From NCBI GenBank assembly GCA_021732245.1, contig JAKFVJ010000312.1, positions 1-5,921 of the forward strand: DNA of 5,921 nt. The letters run 5' to 3'. Under the pieces are notes generated by a model. It was not told the DNA's origin. It searched no databases and was given only the letters and a program-made list of their open reading frames with translations. Shown piece after piece: positions 1-4,933 of the stretch (positions within the stretch are counted from its first letter, which is position 1; each line of letters opens with the position of its first letter). A program made the translations under genes and the position numbers. This DNA comes from Candidatus Obscuribacterales bacterium. Lineage in GTDB: Bacteria; Cyanobacteriota; Vampirovibrionia; Obscuribacterales; Obscuribacteraceae.

Positions 1-1
1 T

Positions 2-1192
2 GACTTTAATGCCGCATCGGAAAGACCGGCTAACTTAGGCACGGTTCCGCCAAATGCTTTCAAAGCAAGTGGTTCTGCTAAAGATCTATCCGCTGCAGCA
101 GGTGCAATTGTCGGCTGTCTTGGAGCTGACTACACCGCATCCATTCCGCGCGGTTACATTGTAATTTCCAACGGTGGCGGACATTCATTCTCCGGCACAC
201 TTGGTGACAACCAAAATATCTTTGCTCAAGAGTTGAACACTGGAATTTTTGTCGGGCCAAATGATGGTTCCGGCAATCGCGCTTACACAACTAATCCAAC
301 GCAGTACAACCAGTGGTTAACTTACAACCAAAATCTTGCTGCCGGCAAACCAACAGGACCAGCGCCGTCATCTGCAGGTATTTATGGAGCAAGCCCGAGT
401 TCAATTAAGTCGGCAGCTACTATGCTTACCTATATGGATGCCGGCAGTCCGCTGTATGCTCAAATGTTGCCGAAATTCTTTGATACTTATGGCACAAAAT
501 ATTTGAGTTCACCCGGTGTGCAATTCAGCTCAAGCAGCCAGATGGCAATTGAAAACGTCAAGACACAAGTGATGGCTGCTTTCCAGCACGTCAAACGTGT
601 TCACGATCCAACCGATCCCTGGTACAGTTTTACAGCTTCAGTACCGGGACCAACAGGACTTGAGTATTTCAGTCATAGTCAGGCATATTCGAATATTCCG
701 GACTTTGCAAAACCAGGTACTTTGAGTCAGCTGTTGCCGCAAGCTGGTGCCAATAACATCATGGAGCAAATTGCTCAGCGCATGTACCAGATGAAGCCGG
801 AGGCAACTGCGGCTGAAATTAACAGTGTACTTAATGGCAGAACGATACCGATGGGTGCTGTTATGTACATCTACAAAAACCTTGCTGGTGCTTTGACCAT
901 GACGTCGGCGCCGCCGCCGTGGGTCAACAGCAATGCAGTGCCCGATGGCAATCCGCAATTTTCACATGTGACGTACTCAACTCTTTTCACATCAGTTGAT
1001 GCGGCCGGCGATGGTGGTGCTCCCGTCTATCCATACATGCACTCTTCGCCGGAGCTTTATGGTGATGACCAAGTTACTTTCACGCCATCATCTGGTCATA
1101 ATAATTTGTTGGGTGAACTCAATATGTCACACCAGGCAGGATTTGGTGGTGTGCCTGGCTCCAATACCGGCGTATTTTCTGATCCTAACTAG
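2..1192 (+). CDS. C-terminal part of a large, probably exported protein of a Tad-like pilus operon (5' truncated)
   Basis: The frame is open from base 2 to the TAG at 1190-1192, giving 396 residues with no start in the window. The TTG at 233 is an internal Leu codon, because coding-like sequence continues upstream of it. The visible part is rich in Ser, Gly, Pro, Asn and Tyr, has one Cys (in VGCLG near the left edge), no strong membrane helix and no motif I can assign. This composition suits a secreted or cell-surface protein. The next gene begins 19 bases downstream, followed closely by two pseudopilin-like genes, so this is probably the first visible member of one operon. A TadG-like large minor pilin, whose N-terminal membrane anchor would lie left of the window, is a reasonable guess from context only. 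I am confident that it is a real coding region and unsure of the family. Confidence 0.85.
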   Translation, partial: DFNAASERPANLGTVPPNAFKASGSAKDLSAAAGAIVGCLGADYTASIPRGYIVISNGGGHSFSGTLGDNQNIFAQELNTGIFVGPNDGSGNRAYTTNPTQYNQWLTYNQNLAAGKPTGPAPSSAGIYGASPSSIKSAATMLTYMDAGSPLYAQMLPKFFDTYGTKYLSSPGVQFSSSSQMAIENVKTQVMAAFQHVKRVHDPTDPWYSFTASVPGPTGLEYFSHSQAYSNIPDFAKPGTLSQLLPQAGANNIMEQIAQRMYQMKPEATAAEINSVLNGRTIPMGAVMYIYKNLAGALTMTSAPPPWVNSNAVPDGNPQFSHVTYSTLFTSVDAAGDGGAPVYPYMHSSPELYGDDQVTFTPSSGHNNLLGELNMSHQAGFGGVPGSNTGVFSDPN

Positions 1193-1211
1193 GATGACAC
1201 GGGGGTGTCCA

Positions 1212-1691
1212 ATGAAAAGCACATTTAAAAAATATGCTCATGCAGCACTGATAATTGCTCTAATAATTGGAGGCGCAAGCATACCGGCTTTAGCTAATTC
1301 AGAAACAAGCTACCAGGTAATTAATTACTTGCCTCAATTGCCGAATTTTCCGCAGTACACAGGTAATTACAAAGTCTTGCGTGCTGTGGTTATGCCGCAG
1401 TCGTGGGGCGGAGCAACATATGGCATTTCCTTTGCGTGTCGTGAGACACCACAAATGGTTTATGACTGGTATGCAGATGTATTGCGTGGCGAAAAGTGGT
1501 CAGTTGATACAAAAGCAGGCAACGGCAGAATCGACGGCTCTAAGAAAAATGGCAATTTGGTAAGAGTGCACGTTAGTGCCAGTGCCATGGGTGACATGCG
1601 CTCAACTGTAATGATTGAGTATCGCATCGTCAAGGCTGTCGCAATTGATGGCGTCGACGAATCAAGCGACGAATCGAAGGAGCGCAGGTAA
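1212..1691 (+). CDS. Small secreted protein of unknown function in the pilin operon
   Basis: This gene encodes 159 residues. The start is ATG 1212, preceded by a G-rich stretch (GGGGGTG at 1201-1207). An in-frame ATG at 1194 has no better ribosome site and would spoil the signal peptide. Residues 1-28 form a typical Sec signal peptide: a KKYAH basic/polar start, a hydrophobic core ALIIALIIGG, and a likely cut after ALA-28. The mature part is about 130 residues with one Cys (76). It holds a segment ETPQMVYDWYADVLRGEKW (78-96), followed by alternating beta-like stretches ending in MIEYRIVK. A helix with a W-Y pair followed by strands recurs in many small secreted alpha/beta domains, but I do not recognise a named family. 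The C-terminus is charged (DESSDESKERR). The stop lies 1 base before the next ATG, so translation is probably coupled to the pseudopilin gene and the protein may act with the pilus outside the membrane. Confidence 0.88.
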   Translation: MKSTFKKYAHAALIIALIIGGASIPALANSETSYQVINYLPQLPNFPQYTGNYKVLRAVVMPQSWGGATYGISFACRETPQMVYDWYADVLRGEKWSVDTKAGNGRIDGSKKNGNLVRVHVSASAMGDMRSTVMIEYRIVKAVAIDGVDESSDESKERR

Positions 1692-1692
1692 C

Positions 1693-2160
1693 ATGAGAAA
1701 TGGTAGGGGACAAAGAGGCAGTCAGTTGGCAGAATTCGGACCTGCAATGGGTATTTTTATTCTGCTCATTGTTTTTCCGCTAATCAACTTCGCATACATT
1801 GGTTGTGCCTATGGGGCTTCCTGGTTTTTAAACCACATCATGGTTCGTGAAGTGGCGCTGACCAATCCAAAGGACAAAGATGCTGTGGAAGCCGCAGAAG
1901 ATCGCATTGGACAAAATTGGGCAAATACCGGACTAGCCAGCCTTATTGGGATAACGCCAGCAAACTACAGCTCTAAGGTAACCAACAAAGATTTGACTTA
2001 CACGCCGAGCCAAAACCCAAGTTTTGTGCGTTTGACTTCTGAAGTGAAGGTCAAACCACTAGTGCCTATGCAAGCATTTGCTGATGTACCCGGCTTAGGA
2101 GCAGATTTGACTTTTAGTTTTACAGAAGAGCAACCCTTAGAAGAAAAGGGTCTGGATTAG
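1693..2160 (+). CDS. TadE-like pseudopilin (minor pilin), first copy
   Basis: This gene encodes 155 residues from ATG 1693, with AAGGAG at 1677-1682 ten bases upstream. The frame is also open further upstream, but that stretch overlaps the preceding gene and has no ribosome site. The N-terminus has a short basic leader ending in Gly-9, then SQLAEF, so Glu falls at +5 after the Gly. This is the G/XXXXE-F/Y prepilin peptidase motif used in TadE/TadF pseudopilins, which are processed by a TadV-type peptidase. A single hydrophobic helix follows (about residues 15-40), then a periplasmic or surface domain of about 110 residues. Near the end is a Pro-rich segment (KPLVPMQAFADVPGLGADL) that resembles the tail of the second pseudopilin downstream. 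Expected role: a minor component that helps start or anchor a Tad/Flp pilus at the inner membrane. The pseudopilin class is well supported; the exact subfamily (TadE, TadF or other) is not. Confidence 0.85.
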   Translation: MRNGRGQRGSQLAEFGPAMGIFILLIVFPLINFAYIGCAYGASWFLNHIMVREVALTNPKDKDAVEAAEDRIGQNWANTGLASLIGITPANYSSKVTNKDLTYTPSQNPSFVRLTSEVKVKPLVPMQAFADVPGLGADLTFSFTEEQPLEEKGLD

Positions 2161-2181
2161 TTTTTATCAGGGGATAAGAAA

Positions 2182-2601
2182 ATGGTGACAAAAAATAGAG
2201 CAAAGCGTGCTGCCAAAGGAACCAGCATAATTGAAGCAGTGTTAGGAATTGTATTCGTTGTGATTCTGGTGCTGTTCTTCATCGATGTCGGTGCAGTTGT
2301 AACATGCCAAACAAACAACGAGCGCATGTGCAAGAATGCCGTGCGTGCAGCTTCTGAAAAAGATACGTCGGTTGAAGCTAAAAAGGCTGCAGACGAAATT
2401 GTAAAAAACACACAAGCATCGCAAATTTTTACATCACCGAAGATGTTTGACTTCGAATATGATCCTTCATCCGGCATGGTTTCTGCCAAAACATCAGCTG
2501 TTTGCAATTTGCCGGTTCCGGTGCCGGGCATAGCAAACTTGACCACGGTTGAAATGCAAGCAAAATCCGTCGAAACAATAGTCGCGATTTTGGCTGAGTA
2601 A
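2182..2601 (+). CDS. TadE/TadF-like pseudopilin, second copy
   Basis: This gene encodes 139 residues from ATG 2182, with AGGGGA about seven bases upstream. A basic leader (MVTKNRAKRAAKG) ends at Gly-13 and is followed by TSIIE, again placing Glu at +5 as in type IV and Tad prepilins. A long hydrophobic helix follows (about 19-42). The remaining domain of about 97 residues has Cys at 42 and 50 and a third near PVPVPG; a disulfide outside the membrane is possible. The PVPVPGIANLTTVEM stretch mirrors the Pro-rich VPGLGADL stretch of the preceding gene, so the two are probably distant paralogues that form a heteromeric minor-pilin pair. The gap to the upstream gene is 21 bases, consistent with one transcript. 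It is the last gene of the operon; a palindromic repeat begins 4 bases after its TAA stop. Confidence 0.85.
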   Translation: MVTKNRAKRAAKGTSIIEAVLGIVFVVILVLFFIDVGAVVTCQTNNERMCKNAVRAASEKDTSVEAKKAADEIVKNTQASQIFTSPKMFDFEYDPSSGMVSAKTSAVCNLPVPVPGIANLTTVEMQAKSVETIVAILAE

Positions 2602-2605
2602 TTCC

Positions 2606-2643
2606 CGTCATTCTGAGCCAGCTCGGCTGGCGAAGAATCTCAC
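2606..2643 (+). repeat. Palindromic repeat copy R1 (long form, 38 bp)
   Basis: Left arm CGTCATTCTGAG (2606-2617), a 12-bp GC-rich centre, and right arm GCGAAGAATCTCAC (2630-2643). A single strand can fold as ATTCT (2610-2614) with AGAAT (2634-2638), then a GA/GA internal loop, then GCCAGC with GCTGGC around the 3-base loop TCG. It sits just after the last pilin gene. No T-run follows, so it is not a classical intrinsic terminator, although in RNA it could still act as a 3'-end stabiliser. Confidence 0.92.
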
Positions 2644-2689
2644 GGCTTTGTAACGGAGATCCAGATTTGGCGGGACGAGTCTCTTACAT

Positions 2690-2719
2690 GTGAGATTCTT
2701 CGCTTTGCTCAGAATGACG
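2690..2719 (-). repeat. Palindromic repeat copy R2 (short form, 30 bp, inverted)
   Basis: Read on the minus strand, the arms are identical to R1 (CGTCATTCTGAG and GCGAAGAATCTCAC), with only CAAA between them. The fold keeps the 5-bp ATTCT/AGAAT stem, the GA/GA internal loop and a 2-bp GC cap. It is inverted relative to R1, with a 46-bp spacer between the two. Confidence 0.92.
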
Positions 2720-2751
2720 GAACGAGTTCTATCCGTAGCCATGACGAGTAA

Positions 2752-2789
2752 CGTCATTCTGAGCCTGCGCAGCTGGCGAAGAATCTCAC
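2752..2789 (+). repeat. Palindromic repeat copy R3 (long form, 38 bp)
   Basis: The arms are identical to R1 (2752-2763 and 2776-2789). The 12-bp centre CCTGCGCAGCTG differs from R1 at one stem position (giving a T-T mismatch) and in the loop (GCA in place of TCG), but the hairpin remains. It lies 18 bases beyond the stop codon of the GIY-YIG gene. Just to its left, ATGACG at 2741-2746 mirrors its first bases and may be a remnant of another copy. Confidence 0.92.
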
Positions 2790-2807
2790 GTGTTCAAGAT
2801 GGCGAAA

Positions 2808-3095
2808 CTAGTTGCGCCAGTCGTCGCTGATATCTTTCCAGTCGGGGTTGTTGGATTCGATTAAGTCAATCTTTTTAGATCTCAGAAGTCCTTTTAATTG
2901 CTTTTCTCTGTAGATTGCGTCGTTGGCAGAATTACAGGTTTCGAAATAAACAAGCTGGTCTATGTTGTACCTGCTAGTAAAGCCCTTGACCAACTGCTGC
3001 TTATGCTCCTCAACACGGCGTTGAAGATCGTTCGTCATTCCGACATACAAAGTTTTCGACTTGTTGGTCATGATGTAGATATAGAAATTCTGCAT
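2808..3095 (-). CDS. Small single-domain GIY-YIG nuclease
   Basis: This gene encodes 95 residues and is essentially only the GIY-YIG catalytic domain. YIY (5-7) and YVG (17-19) correspond to the two signature motifs. The Arg of DLQRR (23-27), His-31 and Glu-64 in REKQLKG (63-69) fit the catalytic and metal-binding positions. The ending, IESNNPDWKDIS, is typical of the widespread stand-alone family sometimes labelled UPF0213-like or 'GIY-YIG nuclease family protein'. I chose ATG 3095 because GAGG lies 6 bases upstream; the TTG at 3107 overlaps that ribosome site and adds only MRSK. Family knowledge indicates metal-dependent cleavage of one DNA strand per active site, but no cellular role is established for these small versions. 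Being tightly framed by R3 and R4 suggests that it recognises or spreads those palindromes. All key residues are present, so the gene looks intact and not decayed. Confidence 0.9.
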   Translation of the reverse strand: MQNFYIYIMTNKSKTLYVGMTNDLQRRVEEHKQQLVKGFTSRYNIDQLVYFETCNSANDAIYREKQLKGLLRSKKIDLIESNNPDWKDISDDWRN

Positions 3096-3110
3096 CTTCG
3101 ACCTCAACTC

Positions 3111-3140
3111 GTGAGATTCTTCGCTGTGCTCAGAATGACG
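3111..3140 (-). repeat. Palindromic repeat copy R4 (short form, 30 bp, inverted)
   Basis: Read on the minus strand it is CGTCATTCTGAG, CACA, GCGAAGAATCTCAC: the same arms as R2 with one base changed in the 4-base centre. It ends 15 bases upstream of the GIY-YIG start codon at 3095 and lies 9 bases from the 3' end of ftsX, so it occupies the gap between the two genes. Confidence 0.92.
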
Positions 3141-3149
3141 TAAGTCGTT

Positions 3150-4019
3150 TTATACCTTGATGTAACGGCCGGATGTCCAGGCGCTGCCGCCTGCTCCTAC
3201 GGCTACGCCGAGTAAAAGTAGGATGATGAATGTAGGCAGCAAGCCGTATTCCATGTTGTTGGGCAGAAGCGGTAAGAAGCTCAATAATTGTTCGCGCACG
3301 TAAGAGTCGGCATAGATGTTAACGCCGAAAAGAATAATCAATGAAAGTAGTGAGGCGCCCAGTCCGTAGGCTGCGCCTTGTAACACCAGAGGTCCTTTGA
3401 TGTACCAGGGGTTTACTCCCATCAAGGAGAGAATTTCAATTTCACGTTGTCGGGCTTCGATTACAAGGTGAATGGTGTTACCGATTACGATTAGTGTGGC
3501 AGTAGTTAGAGCGCCTGTCACAATAATGCCTGCTAATTCCAGGAAGTGACGCAAACGATTGATGTTGCGCGCTACTTTCAACGGATAGCGAACGTGTTCT
3601 ACCGCTTTGATTTTCTGTAATTTGTTAGCAGTCTTTTCCACGACTTGCATGGAGTTAAGTCTGACGTGCAATGTGTTAGGTAGCGGGTTGTTGACGCCTG
3701 CTACACGGAAGCTTGATTGCATATCGCGCCAGGCAACATCTTTTGGAACAATTTCCACAAGAGATACTTGCGGAAGTTGGCTTATCTCGCGAGCGATTGC
3801 TTTAGGGTCATAGCCATCTTTTAAGTAGGCGGAAATTTCCAGTTGCGAACCCCACGCATTAACGACGTTTTTTAAGGTCATGGTCAATTGCAAGACACCA
3901 CCGAAGATGGTGAGTGCGACAGCCAGAATGCCAATAACGAGCCAGTTGGACCAGCCGCTTTTACGCATGCCCAAAATTGTTTCCATACCAACTCTAGCTA
4001 GAATACGAAGCTGTCTCAT
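3150..4019 (-). CDS. ftsX: Cell-division ABC transporter permease FtsX
   Basis: This gene encodes 289 residues, a usual FtsX length. The layout is classic: a cytoplasmic N-terminus, TM1 at about 26-48, an extracytoplasmic domain of about 110 residues (50-158), TM2 at about 160-186, a cytoplasmic coupling segment EARQREIEILSLMGV (188-202) that contacts the ATPase, TM3 at about 209-233 and TM4 at about 259-280. Together with FtsE it forms a type VII ABC complex in the inner membrane that does not transport a solute. Instead it passes ATP-driven movement through the outer domain to cell-wall hydrolases or their activators at the division site. Its ATG overlaps the ftsE stop as ATGA (4016-4019), and AAGG lies 10 bases upstream, so translation is probably coupled. 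The partner hydrolase is not in this window. Repeat R4 lies 9 bases beyond the stop, and no separate terminator is visible. Confidence 0.95.
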   Translation of the reverse strand: MRQLRILARVGMETILGMRKSGWSNWLVIGILAVALTIFGGVLQLTMTLKNVVNAWGSQLEISAYLKDGYDPKAIAREISQLPQVSLVEIVPKDVAWRDMQSSFRVAGVNNPLPNTLHVRLNSMQVVEKTANKLQKIKAVEHVRYPLKVARNINRLRHFLELAGIIVTGALTTATLIVIGNTIHLVIEARQREIEILSLMGVNPWYIKGPLVLQGAAYGLGASLLSLIILFGVNIYADSYVREQLLSFLPLLPNNMEYGLLPTFIILLLLGVAVGAGGSAWTSGRYIKV

Positions 4020-4714
4020 GGAGTCGCTACCTTGACCTCCATCTCGTATGTGCCGCTGTCTACGTCAGAGACAATTTCTCCGTTGCGCAAACTAATAACG
4101 CGGCGGCGCAATGAATTAACGATAAATTGATCGTGCGTGGAAATGAGTACTGTTGTTCCGCGTGAAGAAATACGCTCGAGCAATTGAACGATTTCCAATG
4201 ATGTTTGCGGATCAAGATTACCAGTTGGTTCGTCAGCTAGAAGTACCGGTGGTCCGTTGACGATTGCTCGTGCAATACCGACGCGCTGCTGCTCACCGCC
4301 GGACAATTCATCCGGATATGCCTTAGCTTTGTCTTCTAGATTTACGACGCAAAGAGCACTTGTTACACGTCTGTTGATTGAACTTTGATCAACACCTAAT
4401 GCCCGCAGAATGTACGCAACGTTGTCGAATACTGTTTGACGCGGCAATAATTTATAGTCTTGGAAAACAATTCCCAAACGTCTGCGCAAGAGTGGAACCT
4501 GTCTTGCGTGAATGCGCGTGATATCAACGCCGCCAATAAAAACTTTGCCGGAAGATGGAACTTCTTCACGATACAAAAGACGCATGAGCGTAGACTTGCC
4601 TGCGCCGGATGGACCAACTAAAAACGCGAACTCACCGAGTCCAATGTTCAAGTTGGTATTAACTAGGGCAGGTCTGCCACCGTAGTCTTTGTTGACGTTC
4701 TGAAGTCTTATCAT
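4016..4714 (-). CDS. ftsE: Cell-division ABC transporter ATP-binding protein FtsE
   Basis: This gene encodes 232 residues, normal for FtsE. The nucleotide-binding motifs are complete: Walker A GPSGAGKST (34-42), Q-loop Gln-85 in VFQDYKLLP, signature LSGGEQQR (137-144), Walker B VLLADEP (157-163), D-loop NLDP and switch His-194. The VFQDYKLLPRQTVFDNV stretch is characteristic of FtsE as opposed to LolD or MacB ATPases. It binds and hydrolyses ATP on the cytoplasmic face and drives FtsX. The start ATG 4714 has GGAG (4726-4723) 8 bases upstream. Directly before that ribosome site is a strong hairpin (4728-4751), and a possible 36-codon ORF ends 2 bases before the ATG. Both could affect expression. 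The downstream partner ftsX overlaps by 4 bases. Confidence 0.96.
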   Translation of the reverse strand: MIRLQNVNKDYGGRPALVNTNLNIGLGEFAFLVGPSGAGKSTLMRLLYREEVPSSGKVFIGGVDITRIHARQVPLLRRRLGIVFQDYKLLPRQTVFDNVAYILRALGVDQSSINRRVTSALCVVNLEDKAKAYPDELSGGEQQRVGIARAIVNGPPVLLADEPTGNLDPQTSLEIVQLLERISSRGTTVLISTHDQFIVNSLRRRVISLRNGEIVSDVDSGTYEMEVKVATP

Positions 4715-4716
4715 TC

Positions 4717-4827
4717 TTAACGCTCCGGCGATGGCGAGCCCTCGCCTTCGCTAGCTATCCAGCTCTTCCACGCTTCGCTGCGAATTGCTCTATCGCAATT
4801 CTTTGCTCCGCTATTGCTTGTGGTCAT
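4717..4827 (-). CDS. Possible 36-residue small ORF directly upstream of ftsE
   Basis: An uninterrupted minus-strand frame runs from ATG 4827 to TAA (4719-4717), ending 2 bases before the ftsE ATG. The peptide starts MTTSNSGAK, contains SEAWKSWIASEGEG and ends SPSPER; it is hydrophilic, with two Trp and one Cys, and has no membrane helix or known motif. In favour: its placement would allow coupling to ftsE. Against: no Shine-Dalgarno is visible before the ATG (the sequence there is CCACTACAAA), and the frame spans two palindromes, so it may be a repeat element that is open by chance or inserted as an open frame. A real peptide is possible but unproven. Confidence 0.25.
   Translation of the reverse strand: MTTSNSGAKNCDRAIRSEAWKSWIASEGEGSPSPER
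4728..4751. repeat. Strong palindrome next to the ftsE ribosome-binding site
   Basis: Positions 4728-4738 pair with 4741-4751 at 10 of 11 positions (one T-T mismatch), with CC at the tip; the core is GGCGAG-CC-CTCGCC. In the ftsE mRNA the stem would end one base before the GGAG ribosome site (4726-4723). It could limit ribosome access, mark a processing site, or be part of a dispersed GC-rich palindromic element. Confidence 0.7.
4782..4801. repeat. Second palindrome in the ftsE upstream region
   Basis: A perfect 7-bp inverted repeat, GAATTGC and GCAATTC, is separated by the 6 bases TCTATC. Weaker pairing continues outward (GC and GC positions at the flanks). It differs in sequence from the R1-R4 family. 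Together with the 4728-4751 palindrome it makes up much of the 4715-4827 stretch. Confidence 0.65.
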
Positions 4828-4880
4828 TTTGTAGTGGAACATCATAGAAGCCGGTCACCGCAAGCCTTTTAGAGCCCTCG

Positions 4881-4889
4881 ATCATAGCA
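4881..4889 (-). promoter_or_regulatory. Possible extended -10 promoter for ftsEX
   Basis: The minus strand reads TG-C-TATGAT (4889 to 4881), an extended -10 element with TG one base before the hexamer. No good -35 is visible about 17 bases upstream, which is allowed for extended -10 promoters. Transcription would begin near 4874, leaving a leader of about 160 bases before ftsE that holds both palindromes. A second TATGAT at 4846-4841 lacks the TG and a -35. The assignment rests on sequence match only. Confidence 0.35.
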
Positions 4890-4933
4890 TGGAAGTCAGC
4901 AGGAAAGGGCACCTCAGTAGGTGACAAAAGTGT

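Larger units (their letters stand above)
2606..2719. mobile_element. Possible non-autonomous element: R1-R2 inverted pair without a gene
   Basis: R1 and R2 face each other around a 46-bp spacer with no ORF, making a 114-bp inverted-repeat unit. The ends match those of the neighbouring unit that carries a nuclease gene. This resembles a REPIN or a MITE that could be moved by a protein encoded elsewhere. The repeats are read directly from the sequence; mobility is inferred. Confidence 0.45.
2752..3140. mobile_element. Putative miniature element: GIY-YIG gene flanked by inverted palindromic repeats
   Basis: The unit consists of R3, the minus-strand GIY-YIG gene and R4, 389 bp in all, with almost no other sequence. 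R3 and R4 are inverted relative to each other and have perfectly matching arms. It lies between convergent genes (pilin operon and ftsX), a typical harmless landing site. TAA borders the outer side of both ends (2749-2751 and 3141-3143), which might be a 3-bp target duplication but could easily be chance. The gene and repeats are certain; that they form one mobile unit is inference. Confidence 0.55.

Noticed and set aside
638..958. 106-codon minus-strand open frame
   Set aside because: It lies wholly inside the long plus-strand gene and has an Arg/His/Ser-rich, non-protein-like composition.
996..1211. N-terminal extension of the small secreted protein
   Set aside because: It overlaps the upstream gene in another frame, and the signal peptide begins correctly at ATG 1212.
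1615..1692. N-terminal extension of the first pseudopilin
   Set aside because: It overlaps the secreted-protein gene and would push the prepilin leader motif far from the N-terminus.
2157..2546. 129-codon minus-strand open frame
   Set aside because: It is antisense to the second pseudopilin, whose G/XXXXE motif, helix and ribosome site make it clearly the real gene.
2606..2643. R1 as the intrinsic terminator of the pilin operon
   Set aside because: The hairpin is good but is followed by CTCACGG with no T-run, and the same sequence recurs next to other genes in both orientations.
2606..3140. CRISPR array made of the repeated arms
   Set aside because: There are only four copies, in alternating orientation with very unequal spacing and a gene in between; CRISPR repeats are direct and evenly spaced.
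2898..3143. 81-codon plus-strand open frame
   Set aside because: It is antisense to the GIY-YIG gene with its intact catalytic residues and also runs through repeat R4.
4910..4923. CACCT-CAGT-AGGTG as terminator of dciA
   Set aside because: The stem is only 5 bp and on the minus strand is followed by CCCTTTCC, not a run of T.
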